This document shows positions 52,045-60,207 of a stretch of 64,000 nucleotides of DNA, piece after piece (positions within the stretch are counted from its first letter, which is position 1; every line of letters begins with the position of its first letter). The stretch is taken from positions 62,001 to 126,000 of the forward strand of contig NZ_JBHOQV010000094.1 in NCBI RefSeq assembly GCF_042408735.1, in the 5' to 3' direction. Below the pieces are notes generated by a model, which saw only the letters and a list, made by a program, of their open reading frames with translations, did not search any database and was not told where the DNA came from. The DNA is from Thermogemmatispora sp042408735. Its GTDB lineage: Bacteria > Chloroflexota > Ktedonobacteria > Ktedonobacterales > Ktedonobacteraceae. Both the position numbers and the translations under genes were made by a program.

Positions 52045-53022
52045 TTAATGAAACCATTGTACCCACTGGAGGAAGAGATTAATAGCCTCACGGATATCTA
52101 TGTGGATTGCTCTCAGCAGCAGGGCATTAAAAGATGGTGAGAGTTCGGCGAAAAGGATTGCTGCCAGTGCGAGGGTGAGGAGAGTTAGCAAGGGCAGAGA
52201 GAGCCAGAGAGGGATAGCTCTCGTGCCTGGTTGGTGGGCTTCTTTGGCAGCCGCGGCAGGGCCGGACGGGGTTTGGTCGGGACTCTGCTTGGCCTGAGAG
52301 GCAGCTTGTGACGGTGAGGAGGCGCTAGAAGCGGCTGCTAGTTGCTGGATGGTTGGGGGAGCTGGTGAAGGCGAAGCGGGTAAGAGGGGGGGGGCGGCGC
52401 TGGGGGAGGGCGCTCCGCTATTTGCTGGGGTGATAGCGGGAGAAGGATGCGTTGCAGGCGTGCTTGGGCTTGAACTTGGTGGAAGGAGCACGCTCTGCAT
52501 TTCGACCGTTTCAATAGCTGCGATGAACGAAGAAGGGGAGCTGAGAGCGCGAAAGCGACCGGCCTGGACGCAGGTGAGCAGCGGATTGGGAGATGGGTCC
52601 AAGTTACTGACTTGGCAGGTGCACGCGGAGGGTGATGTGGAGATGGAGGTAGAAGCAGGTGCTGACGGGGTGGGAGCGAAGAGGGCACCTTCCAGAGGAG
52701 GCACCTCACGGCGGAAAGGCAGGCCAAGCTCAGAGACGCAAGCTCCGCAAATACGGTGCACATAGTCCCAGCATTCCGGGCAGGCAGCGCGGCGGCAGCG
52801 GAAACAGAAGTGAGACATGCTCATCAGGGCCGCCTCAAGCACGGCTGGGCTGGCCAGGCGTAGCTCTGGGTGCAAGTGCGAGGGTGCAAAGATGGCTCCG
52901 CAGGTGCTGCAGGTCACCGTCTTATTTTCGATCGCCGGTGGACGGTAAATACGTCGGACGCTGCGATAGTGATGATCTTGTGGTTGAGGATACTGGCCTG
53001 ATTCTGATGTGCCTTCGTTCAT
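52045..53022 (-). CDS. Cys-rich, Pro/Ser-linker, single-helix membrane protein
   Basis: 325 aa, no family recognised. Residues ~30-110 hold four close Cys pairs (CSTC, CFRC, CPEC, CGAC), a two-site zinc-ribbon or B-box-like arrangement. Residues ~115-275 are a long low-complexity Ser/Pro/Ala/Thr linker. One transmembrane helix (WLSLPLLTLLTLALAAILFA, ~285-305) is near the C-terminus, so the Cys-rich domain is probably cytoplasmic with a tail-like anchor. GGAGAGGG is 9 bases before ATG 53022, preferred over 53040. It lies between csx15 and the NYN gene on the same strand. Confidence 0.72.
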   Translation of the reverse strand: MNEGTSESGQYPQPQDHHYRSVRRIYRPPAIENKTVTCSTCGAIFAPSHLHPELRLASPAVLEAALMSMSHFCFRCRRAACPECWDYVHRICGACVSELGLPFRREVPPLEGALFAPTPSAPASTSISTSPSACTCQVSNLDPSPNPLLTCVQAGRFRALSSPSSFIAAIETVEMQSVLLPPSSSPSTPATHPSPAITPANSGAPSPSAAPPLLPASPSPAPPTIQQLAAASSASSPSQAASQAKQSPDQTPSGPAAAAKEAHQPGTRAIPLWLSLPLLTLLTLALAAILFAELSPSFNALLLRAIHIDIREAINLFLQWVQWFH

Positions 53023-53302
53023 GTGAGCTGCCCTCTCCATTCAGGTTGGTGTGCAGCGCTGCTGAGACAGTCGCCGCCTGTCGACTCCACCAGGCCGGCA
53101 AGGCAGGCGGTCGCTAACACTAGAATAGGAAGCAAGTTCGACCTCTCTTTAAAGAGTATACCCTACAGGCAGGAAAGGATGGGCATGCTAACATCACATT
53201 GTGTATGAGTGTGCAAGTTGAGTCGGCGAGAGAGACCGGATTCTTTGAATGCAATGCTCTCCTTGCTCGTATGATCTTGAGATCAAAAGGATCGTCAAAA
53301 GC

Positions 53303-53695
53303 CTAGTGACTCGTGGACAAGCGACGCTGGCGCGCATGATCACGTAGTCGTTGAAGGTTGAGAATTTCTGCTACTTCATAGTCGGTGGCTCCGTGATGGC
53401 GGGGGCGCAGACGAATGATTGAGGGAAAGTGACCCATCCGCCCGTGAAGTTCAGCTAGAAGGGCTGCAGCCACTGGGGAATAGCCCGGAGGATTGATCAG
53501 GATAGGGAGCGTCTGCCACTCTTCTGAAGTCAGATTGGCTCGGTCTGCGATCGAAACTATCTGAGGGGCAAGCTCCTTTGTCTCGTCAATGCGGACGGGA
53601 ATAAAACGGATCTCGTTGATCGGCTCAATAAGATGCTCTGCGATCTGACGCTGCTGCTCTTCTGTCAGCGGGTGAGCAAAGTTTAAAATAATCAC
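53303..53695 (-). CDS. csx15: CRISPR-associated protein Csx15
   Basis: 130 aa from a GTG start (IILNFAHPLTEEQ), chosen because a GGAGG lies about 10 bases upstream and the family begins this way; a GTG three codons earlier has the Shine-Dalgarno too close. The Csx15 blocks are LTSEEWQTLPILINPP (~66-81), LLAELHGRMGHFPSIIRLRP (~90-109), and YEVAEILNLQRLRD near the end. Csx15 is a type III CRISPR accessory family proposed to bind or remove cyclic oligoadenylate. It is 86 bases after the CARF nuclease gene, same strand. Confidence 0.88.
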   Translation of the reverse strand: MIILNFAHPLTEEQQRQIAEHLIEPINEIRFIPVRIDETKELAPQIVSIADRANLTSEEWQTLPILINPPGYSPVAAALLAELHGRMGHFPSIIRLRPRHHGATDYEVAEILNLQRLRDHARQRRLSTSH

Positions 53696-53734
53696 GATGG
53701 TCACTCCTCCATCAAGGGCTTGTGTCGTCCCATC

Positions 53735-53748
53735 TCTATCGAGATAGA
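53735..53748. other. Short inverted repeat between the CARF nuclease and csx15
   Basis: TCTATC-GA-GATAGA, 6-bp arms, about 40 bases before the csx15 start. It could be a small hairpin or operator; nothing further supports either. Confidence 0.3.
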
Positions 53749-53781
53749 AGAGTACAATAGGGAGTAAATGCTACCCCAGCC

Positions 53782-54684
53782 TCAGCGTAGCACTTGAGCA
53801 ATATCGCTGAGGAATTTCTGACGATCTTCTGTAGCCAACTGTCCATCCTTGTAGGACTCTAGTATAATCGTCCGAATCTTGAGGCGCTCAACTAGTTCTC
53901 GCTGCTCCTTTGGCAAAGGGACAGTCAGGATGTAGAAGCGCTGTACATAGCTACCGAGCTGCTTGGTACTGGTGACGAGCTGCTTGATCGCTTCGATATT
54001 ATGAGGTGTAGAGCGTTTGCATTTTGCTTCGATTGCACCGTAGCGGTTCTGAAAGCGCACTACGATATCAATTTCCTCCTGCCCGTCGGAAGAGCGAACG
54101 TTTTGGAGGATTTCGTAGCCGTCGGCTCTCAAGAGATCAGCCAGTGTCTGCTCAAAACGGGCCCCTGCGTCACTGCGTTTTTTTGTATTTTGATACCAGG
54201 CGCCTGTCCCAAGGTGTAAATCTAATATATCTTTTAATGTGAGATGCTCTGAATAAATTTCTTGCTGATCTATCTGCTGAGGCTCGTTATCCTTCCACTG
54301 ATAGAGCATAATCGTGGCTTGCTTCTGTTCGCTCTGGAGGTAAAGCATAGGAGCCTTCCATTCCTGGGCCACCTGGTAGGCGGCCAGCGACATAATTTTG
54401 GTTCCCCCCGTTAGGTTAAAGATAAGATCTTGACTGACCAGTTTTTGTTGATACAGCTCTCTTTTGAGGTTATCTATGATATTGACCATATTATATGGAT
54501 CTACATCGATACCTCTGATGGAGACAGACAGGTGCTGATGATTTTGGACAGTGCTTTGGAGTCTATCAAAATGCCCCTTCGTTATCTTTGAGTACAAGCA
54601 GAGGACTTGATTAGGCTGATAATGTAGAATCGCCAGAAAATTAGGTAATGGCTGTTCACCGATCAGGGAGATCATGGTAACCAT
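53782..54684 (-). CDS. CARF-domain nuclease, Card1/Can2 type (DUF1887 family)
   Basis: 300 aa. The N-terminal CARF (cyclic-oligoadenylate sensor) has MISLIGEQPLPNFLAILHYQ at the start and NLTGGTKIMSLAAYQ (~residues 90-104), the ring-nucleotide-binding signature of this family. The C-terminal PD-(D/E)xK domain has ARFEQTLADLL, EEIDIVV (metal Asp ~205) and IEAKCK (catalytic E-x-K ~220-222). Card1/Can2 enzymes nick DNA and/or cut RNA once cA4 binds. ATG 54684 is preferred (AAAGGAGC, 8 bases). It seems shorter than the characterised members I recall. Codon composition is visibly AT-rich: the line at 54421 has 21 G/C of 60. Confidence 0.9.
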   Translation of the reverse strand: MVTMISLIGEQPLPNFLAILHYQPNQVLCLYSKITKGHFDRLQSTVQNHQHLSVSIRGIDVDPYNMVNIIDNLKRELYQQKLVSQDLIFNLTGGTKIMSLAAYQVAQEWKAPMLYLQSEQKQATIMLYQWKDNEPQQIDQQEIYSEHLTLKDILDLHLGTGAWYQNTKKRSDAGARFEQTLADLLRADGYEILQNVRSSDGQEEIDIVVRFQNRYGAIEAKCKRSTPHNIEAIKQLVTSTKQLGSYVQRFYILTVPLPKEQRELVERLKIRTIILESYKDGQLATEDRQKFLSDIAQVLR

Positions 54685-55142
54685 CGATCTGCTCCTTTCT
54701 TCTCTTCTTTGCAATCGTCGATTAGACCACCCCTAGCCTCGGGTAACGGGAGTTCCTTCGTTTATTTCTGTCCATGAGTATGGCTATGTCGGAGGTAGAG
54801 TGTGGTGACAGAAGACAGCTGCTTCTTTGATACATATATCAGGAACATACTCAGAAGTACAAGCAGTTCAGCCTGTTGTATTTTATCTTTTCGAGCAAAT
54901 ACCTGGAGTATGAGTAATCTCAGCTGCTGCCCTCACTATATATTTCCCCAAAGCAAAAGCAAAGGAGTGGTTATAAACGGTCATTGCTCTCAGCAGGGAT
55001 CTCTCGGACTAAGCTCTCATCTCCCGAGGTCACTCTCCCTTTGTTGCTGCTGAAAAAGCAAAAACTCTGATTTTTATGGAGGTCAGCCTCATTTATATAC
55101 CATAAAAAATACTCCGGGGCGTTTTCTCACTGAAGAGACTGG

Positions 55143-55164
55143 AAACAACAGGGCGCTGTTGTTT
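55143..55164. repeat. Perfect inverted repeat
   Basis: AAACAACAG and CTGTTGTTT with a GGCG loop. The A- and T-rich ends are terminator-like in both directions, but no U-run follows and no gene ends nearby. Confidence 0.5.
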
Positions 55165-55592
55165 GCATGAACGATACCCGGAAGGCCCGGTCCTCTTGTC
55201 ATGAGGATCGTCAAGATGCCGACCTGAGTGCTTGAGCTTGAGCGGAAAGGAGTAATGCATATCGAACGAGTCTATTACTGCGTTCTCCTCTGCTATGCTT
55301 TTATTTATATGTCTGCTAGGACTGCTGGCATCCGTCTTTACTGTACTGAAATCCTAGCCTGAATTCTTCCGTGACTACTCTCTTACTAACTAACCGACGA
55401 GAGCCGACCGGTCCGACTGCCCCTTTGAGGCGAGATTTTTCATCTGGCCAATCCGTCTGACCTTACTCTGCGTTGGCCCGCCTTCGTAACCTACGGCCCC
55501 TTGGCCGACAAATCAGGATCTGCTTCACCTTGGCGGTTGCTTTCCCTGCTCCCCCTCGCACTGGATCTGCGCTATAATAAAAAGCCAGGCAC

Positions 55593-55620
55593 TCTCAGCT
55601 CTCTCTCAGCTTATTCTCAG
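55593..55620 (+). promoter_or_regulatory. Three TCTCAG repeats at 11-bp spacing (response-regulator site)
   Basis: TCTCAG begins at 55593, 55604 and 55615, exactly one helical turn apart, giving three tandem half-sites (TCTCAGC-n4-TCTCAGC-n4-TCTCAGG) 200 bases before the OmpR-type regulator gene. OmpR/PhoB-family regulators bind 11-bp-period direct repeats; M. tuberculosis PhoP uses a similar TCACAGC-n4-TCACAGC. Autoregulation is inferred. Confidence 0.6.
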
Positions 55621-55820
55621 GATTCATTCATTGGAGACTGGCATACTGAGTCTGGGGAAAGAGGCAGAAGGGTGCGCTCACTGTCAGCTCGTTGGGTTCT
55701 CCCTCTCTCCCTCTCGATAACTCAGTAGATCCTGGTAAGGCGCTGGCTTGGTACAGTGACTGGTTAGTCGACCAGCCATTGCGAGCCAGGGCGGCACACC
55801 AGTCACTCGGAGAGAGGTTT

Positions 55821-56495
55821 ATGAAGGCGCATATTCTGGTTGTTGACGATGATCCACGTATTACCAATCTCCTGCGCAGGATTCTAGCCTACGAAGGCTA
55901 CAGCGTGGCCATAGCTGCTACTGGCGATGAGGCCCTCATGCGTAGCCTGGAGCACCCACCTGATCTGATGATCCTCGATATTATGCTCCCCGGTATCGAT
56001 GGGCTAGAAGTAGTCCGTCGCCTGCGCGCGGCCGGTGATACCATGCCTGTATTAATGCTGACCGCTCGAGATGCCGTTCCTGATCGGGTGAAGGGCTTTG
56101 AGATGGGGGCGGATGATTATCTAGTCAAGCCCTTTGCTCCCGAAGAGCTATTGGCACGTGTGATGGCTCTCTTACGTCGTAGTCAGATCGAGCGTAGTGA
56201 AGTGCTGCGCTATGCCGACCTGACCCTCGATACGGGCACCCGGCTCGCCTACCGCGGGCAACGCGAGATCGAGCTGTCTCCCACTGAATATGAGCTACTG
56301 GCACTCTTCCTACGCCGTCCCCGGCAAGTGCTCACCCGCGACCTCATCATGGAACGGGTCTGGGGGCTCGATTTTGAAGGTTCTTCAAACGTGCTGGAAG
56401 TCTATATCGGCTACCTACGCTCGAAATTGGAGGCTGGCGGCGAACCGCGACTGATCCACACGGTGCGTGGCATCGGCTATGTACTCAAGGAGTAA
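55821..56495 (+). CDS. OmpR/PhoB-family response regulator
   Basis: 224 aa. Receiver domain: ILVVDDDPRI (~5-14), phospho-Asp in MILDIMLPGIDG (~50-61), Thr in MLTARD (~80), Lys in VKPFAP (~102). C-terminal winged helix: LSPTEYELLALFLRRPRQVL and TRDLIMERVWG (~150-185), then VYIGYLRSKLE and HTVRGIGYVLKE. ATG 55821 is chosen for GAGAGG just upstream and because the receiver begins at once. Its cognate kinase gene follows after 183 bases. Confidence 0.96.
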   Translation: MKAHILVVDDDPRITNLLRRILAYEGYSVAIAATGDEALMRSLEHPPDLMILDIMLPGIDGLEVVRRLRAAGDTMPVLMLTARDAVPDRVKGFEMGADDYLVKPFAPEELLARVMALLRRSQIERSEVLRYADLTLDTGTRLAYRGQREIELSPTEYELLALFLRRPRQVLTRDLIMERVWGLDFEGSSNVLEVYIGYLRSKLEAGGEPRLIHTVRGIGYVLKE

Positions 56496-56678
56496 GTGTC
56501 TCTGGCTCACGGCTTGCCTCCCCTGGCGGGAGCAGCGGATAGAGAAGCAGGCTCTGACTCAGCAGCAACTCTGGTTAGGGCTTGCAGCTGTGAGGCGCCC
56601 TCACCTGCATAGGGGAAGAGAAGCGATGGCCCGAATCTCCGCCGCAGCCATTGGACTACGAGGAAATGGAAAAGATGT

Positions 56679-58283
56679 ATGGGTGAAATTGGTGCTGCTC
56701 GGGCGACTGCCCGCTTGCGGGCAATGCCTCACACGCTGCGCCTGCGCCTGGTCTTCTGGTATGGCCTACTGCTAACGATCACGCTCGTGGCCTTTGGCAC
56801 CTTGATTTTCCTCCTGGCAAGTAATGCACTCAACCAGAGCGTGATCACTAATACCCGCGTCGTTGGCCACGCCGCCTTGCTCGACGTCGAGCGACAGCTC
56901 CAGCCCAACCCGCCCTATTTGCCTCTTAATCCTGATCTGCATGATATTGATCTCTATCGTACCCCGATTGTATTTGCCCTCTTGACCCCTGATGGTCAGG
57001 TAGTGTACTCCTCGAATGGCAGCCAGCTCAGTATGTTACCGCGGAATGGTGCGGCTTGGAATGCCGCTCTGCGTCGCCAGGAGGCCTGGTATACCACTGA
57101 AGTCAATGGCGACCGCCTCTACGTCGGTGTACTCCCGATCTGCCAGCCCAAAACAGCAAACACACTGCCGGCTGAGGTCAGCGCCACAGCAGTTCCCGCC
57201 TGTCAGGGTCCGCTCGTCGGTCTGCTGCTGGTGGCGAAATCCTTTAACGACGTCGACAATATTCTGCTCCTGCTCAAGACACTGCTTGTGGTTGCCAGTG
57301 CTGTTATTCTCATCGGGGCCCTGGCAGGTGGCTGGTTCATTGTCAGTCACATCCTGCGCCCGCTAGAAGACGTCGTAGCAACAGCGCGCGCTATCAAAGA
57401 AGCCACAGCCCGCGGTACCCGCATTGGTGATCTGAGCCTGCGCGTTCCACGCCCGCGTCGTCACGACGAAATCGGGCTGGTGATCGATTCTTTCAACGCT
57501 ATGCTCAGCGACCTGGAACACGCTGTTCGTGCTCAGCGCCGCTTCATCGCTGATGCCTCACACGAGCTGCGCGCCCCGCTCACCACCATTCAGGGCAACC
57601 TGGCCTTTCTCCAGCGCCATATCGATGAGTTGCCGCCCGAGGAACGACGAACGATGCTCTGCGATGCCCATAGTGAAACTCTGCGCCTTGCTCGTCTGGT
57701 CGATGACCTCCTGCTACTGGCACGGGCCGATGCAAGTTTCGCTCGCCGGAATGCCGAGGAGGAGATCGCCGCAGGCAGCAATGGCCGACGCGCTCTTCCG
57801 CCAGTCGTTGAGCTAGATCGAGTGGTCCTGCATCTCATCCGTCAGCTACGTCTTCGTCTCCAAGCCGAGGATTCACCTCTTAAACTTGAGATCGGACATA
57901 TTGAGCCAGTACGTGTACGTGGTGAGGAAGAGCAATTAAGACGTCTGATGCTCATTTTGCTTGATAATGCCCTGAAATATACCCCGGCTGAAAGTGAACA
58001 GCAGCCAGGACGGGTAGTCGTTTCTCTGGAGCGCATTGGCAATGAAGCCCTGCTACGCGTCAGTGATACGGGGATCGGCATCGATCCCGCTGACCTCCCT
58101 CACATTTTCGAACGCTTCTATCGAGCCGACCGGGCTCGCCAGCGCCCAGGCACAGGCCTTGGCCTGGCTATCGCCCAGACGCTGGTTGAGCAGTTCGGCG
58201 GACGCATCGGGGCCGAGAGTGTGCCTGGCGAAGGAAGCACCTTTAGCGTGTGGCTACCTGTCGCCACACCCGGCAGCCAGTGA
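56679..58283 (+). CDS. Sensor histidine kinase (two-component partner)
   Basis: 534 aa. One N-terminal helix (~25-50), an extracytoplasmic sensor (~50-190) with a Cys pair, a second helix (LLLLKTLLVVASAVILIGAL), HAMP domain (~228-290), then HisKA with ADASHELRAPLTTIQGNLAF (phospho-His ~295) and HATPase_c: N box LILLDNALKYTP (~425), G1 VSDTGIGI, F/G2 HIFERFYRAD and GTGLGLAIAQ. A complete EnvZ/BaeS-type kinase. ATG 56679 has GGAAAAG nearby; ATG 56724 (MPHTLRLRLVFWYG) is an alternative nearer the first helix. Stimulus unknown. Confidence 0.93.
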   Translation: MGEIGAARATARLRAMPHTLRLRLVFWYGLLLTITLVAFGTLIFLLASNALNQSVITNTRVVGHAALLDVERQLQPNPPYLPLNPDLHDIDLYRTPIVFALLTPDGQVVYSSNGSQLSMLPRNGAAWNAALRRQEAWYTTEVNGDRLYVGVLPICQPKTANTLPAEVSATAVPACQGPLVGLLLVAKSFNDVDNILLLLKTLLVVASAVILIGALAGGWFIVSHILRPLEDVVATARAIKEATARGTRIGDLSLRVPRPRRHDEIGLVIDSFNAMLSDLEHAVRAQRRFIADASHELRAPLTTIQGNLAFLQRHIDELPPEERRTMLCDAHSETLRLARLVDDLLLLARADASFARRNAEEEIAAGSNGRRALPPVVELDRVVLHLIRQLRLRLQAEDSPLKLEIGHIEPVRVRGEEEQLRRLMLILLDNALKYTPAESEQQPGRVVVSLERIGNEALLRVSDTGIGIDPADLPHIFERFYRADRARQRPGTGLGLAIAQTLVEQFGGRIGAESVPGEGSTFSVWLPVATPGSQ

Positions 58284-58406
58284 GGGTTGGCGGCGCTTGG
58301 CAGTTGAAGACAAGCACACAACCCTGTTGAGGCGAGCGGCCAGCCTGCTTCTGCCCTCTCCATCCCGTAGGCAAGCGCGATGCCGCATTTCTACGCTGCT
58401 CAGGTG

Positions 58407-58865
58407 CTACTCAGACTTTTCTCCCTCGGTGTTGGGCAAGGATTGGTCGCCGGATGATGAGGCCAAGTCTTCAGGATACGTCAGATCAAAGAAAGGTGAA
58501 GGCTCTTCTGTACGAATGTTGGGAGCATATGGTCCACGCCGGTCAGGCCCTGAGTGGGCGTCATAGGCCCCATAGCCTTGCAGCAGCTCCGCCGCCTTCT
58601 GGGCGCTAGCTGGAGGCAGACCGGCGACGCGCACTGTAACAAGGGCGTGTCCTGCCCGAAATTCTTGTTCATAAAAGTGGGCCTCTTCCTCGGGCACGCC
58701 AGCCTCCGTGAGATAGGCCAGGTCCAGGCGAGGTCGGCGCATCTCCTGCGGATTGGCCAAACCTAGATAGTCAGCTCCAAAGCCTGCTGCGCGCAGGGTC
58801 TCATAGGCCTGCCTCGCCTGGCGGGGATCTTCAAAAACGCCGACAATCACATTGCTCTCTGCCAT
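58407..58865 (-). CDS. General-stress-protein-17M-like hypothetical protein
   Basis: 152 aa from ATG 58865 (a longer frame to 58976 adds non-conserved residues). The first ~100 residues resemble the general stress protein 17M-type fold (VIVGVFEDPRQARQAYETLR, GVPEEEAHFYEQEFRAGHALVTVRV). The last ~45 residues are a Gly/Asp/Ser/Pro-rich tail. Likely a stress-linked cytoplasmic protein; function unknown. GGGAGGAAG is ahead of the start at long spacing. It is convergent with the histidine-kinase gene. Confidence 0.7.
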   Translation of the reverse strand: MAESNVIVGVFEDPRQARQAYETLRAAGFGADYLGLANPQEMRRPRLDLAYLTEAGVPEEEAHFYEQEFRAGHALVTVRVAGLPPASAQKAAELLQGYGAYDAHSGPDRRGPYAPNIRTEEPSPFFDLTYPEDLASSSGDQSLPNTEGEKSE

Positions 58866-59213
58866 ATCTGCTTTCTCTTCCTCCCTTGCTCTTGTGCTCT
58901 TGCCTATTAGGGACGCCTCAAAGGCTCTGCTCTGACTCTCTTCTTTCGTCTGCTGAGCCGGTGGCCTCTCTGGCAATGCTCGCTAGTTACTATACTGGCT
59001 TGCCACTGTCACGAAGATTCCACGTGTCAGTGGGAGCCGTCGTGACTCTACCATAGCCTGTTATCACCGGCTATGCGGAAGGAAACTGCGACAAGGGGAG
59101 ATGGAGCAAGAGGACCGCCTGCCTCGTGTTTTTCTATGAGCACGCGTCTGGCGTGGCTGGTTAGCCAAAACAGGAGTCGTCAATCAACCGCTCAGGCGGA
59201 GGAGGAACCGAAG

Positions 59214-59981
59214 ATGCAGCTTGCCAACAAGGTCGCTCTGATCACCGGGGGTGACAGCGGGATCGGACGAGCTATGGCCCTGCGCTTCGCCAGCGAAGGG
59301 GCGCGAGTGACCATTAGCTATGCTCATGCTGCGGAGAAGGCGAGGGAGGTGCAGCAGCTTATTGAACAAGGAGAAGGACAGGTCCTTGTGCTGCAGGCTG
59401 ATATAGCCCAGTACCAGCAGGCCATAGCGCTTGTAGAGCGAACAGTCGAGCATTACGGTCGCCTTGATATCCTGGTCAACAACGCCGGTATGGAGATCCA
59501 TCATCCGTTTGTCGAGGTGACTGAGGAAGAGTTCGATCACGTGCTGGCGGTGGATCTCAAAGGCCCCTTTTTTTGCGCCCAGGCAGCGGCTCGCCAGATG
59601 ATCAAGCAAGGAACAGCGGGGCGCATTATCAATGTTTCCTCTGTTCACGAGGATCTACCTATGCCTCTCAATGTACCCTATTGCTGTGCTAAAGGTGGCC
59701 TGCGCATGTTGATGCGTACCATCTGTCTAGAGCTGGCCCCCTATCAGATTACAGTTAACAACATTGCCCCTGGTGCTATCGATACGCCGATCGACGCTGA
59801 TGTCAAAGCCGATCCTCAGAAATACCAAGCGCTGCTAGAGGAGATCCCGCTGCATCGCATGGGCCAGCCTGAGGAGGTCGCCGCTCTGGCTGTTTACCTG
59901 GCCTCCGATGCGGCTGCCTATGTCACAGGCTCGACCTTTGTCATCGACGGTGGCCTCATGCGCAATACAGGCTCACTCTAG
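59214..59981 (+). CDS. SDR-family oxidoreductase (glucose 1-dehydrogenase-like)
   Basis: 255 aa. Classical short-chain dehydrogenase: cofactor loop TGGDSGIGRAM (~10-20), NNAG (~86-89), catalytic Ser in INVSSVHED (~138) and Y-x3-K in PYCCAKGG (~155-159), followed by VNNIAPGAIDTPID and VTGSTFVIDGG near the end. Cofactor may be NAD or NADP (the residue after the second strand is not decisive). ATG 59214 follows GGAGGAGG by 9 bases; an in-frame start at 59073 is not credible. Substrate is not assigned beyond the subfamily. Confidence 0.92.
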   Translation: MQLANKVALITGGDSGIGRAMALRFASEGARVTISYAHAAEKAREVQQLIEQGEGQVLVLQADIAQYQQAIALVERTVEHYGRLDILVNNAGMEIHHPFVEVTEEEFDHVLAVDLKGPFFCAQAAARQMIKQGTAGRIINVSSVHEDLPMPLNVPYCCAKGGLRMLMRTICLELAPYQITVNNIAPGAIDTPIDADVKADPQKYQALLEEIPLHRMGQPEEVAALAVYLASDAAAYVTGSTFVIDGGLMRNTGSL

Positions 59982-60073
59982 CGAAGCGGCAAGGGCAGAA
60001 ATGCTGACCCGATCTCTCCGCCGTCTTGCATAGCTGCTCGCCCAGTCCCTTGCTCCAACCAGGCCAGTGTAGC

Positions 60074-60123
60074 TGTGGCTGGATCATAAGCCTTGCGCGA
60101 CAGGGCGCTATGATCCAGCCACA
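60074..60123. terminator. Long hairpin between convergent SDR and ClC genes
   Basis: Perfect 15-bp arms TGTGGCTGGATCATA (60074-60088) and TATGATCCAGCCACA (60109-60123) with a 20-base loop. It lies ~95 bases after the SDR stop and ~85 bases beyond the ClC stop, so it can protect or end both transcripts. No strong U-run. Confidence 0.65.
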
Positions 60124-60207
60124 AAAGGAGCCATCTCGTTGATGACGCCTGGCCTGGGGTGGCGTTATTCGTACACTTTTTGTGTAAACCGAGCGGGGCT
60201 TTTGGGT

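Larger units (their letters stand above)
54685..55820. other. 1.1-kb gene-poor, AT-rich region
   Basis: No credible protein gene or RNA gene found. Noted elements are a 26-base segment ending GGAAAC that resembles a lone CRISPR repeat (55121-55146), the inverted repeat AAACAACAG-GGCG-CTGTTGTTT (55143-55164), a TATAAT at 55573-55578, and the triple 11-bp repeat before the regulator gene. Base composition is clearly lower in G/C than flanking genes, consistent with acquired or decayed DNA. Confidence 0.5.

Noticed and set aside
54802..55053. 83-aa plus-strand open frame upstream of the CARF nuclease
   Set aside because: No ribosome site, Ser/Cys-rich composition and no family; more likely chance in AT-richer DNA.
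53139..55820. CRISPR array near the CARF/Csx15 genes
   Set aside because: No regularly spaced repeats found by reading; at most one repeat-like segment at 55121-55146.
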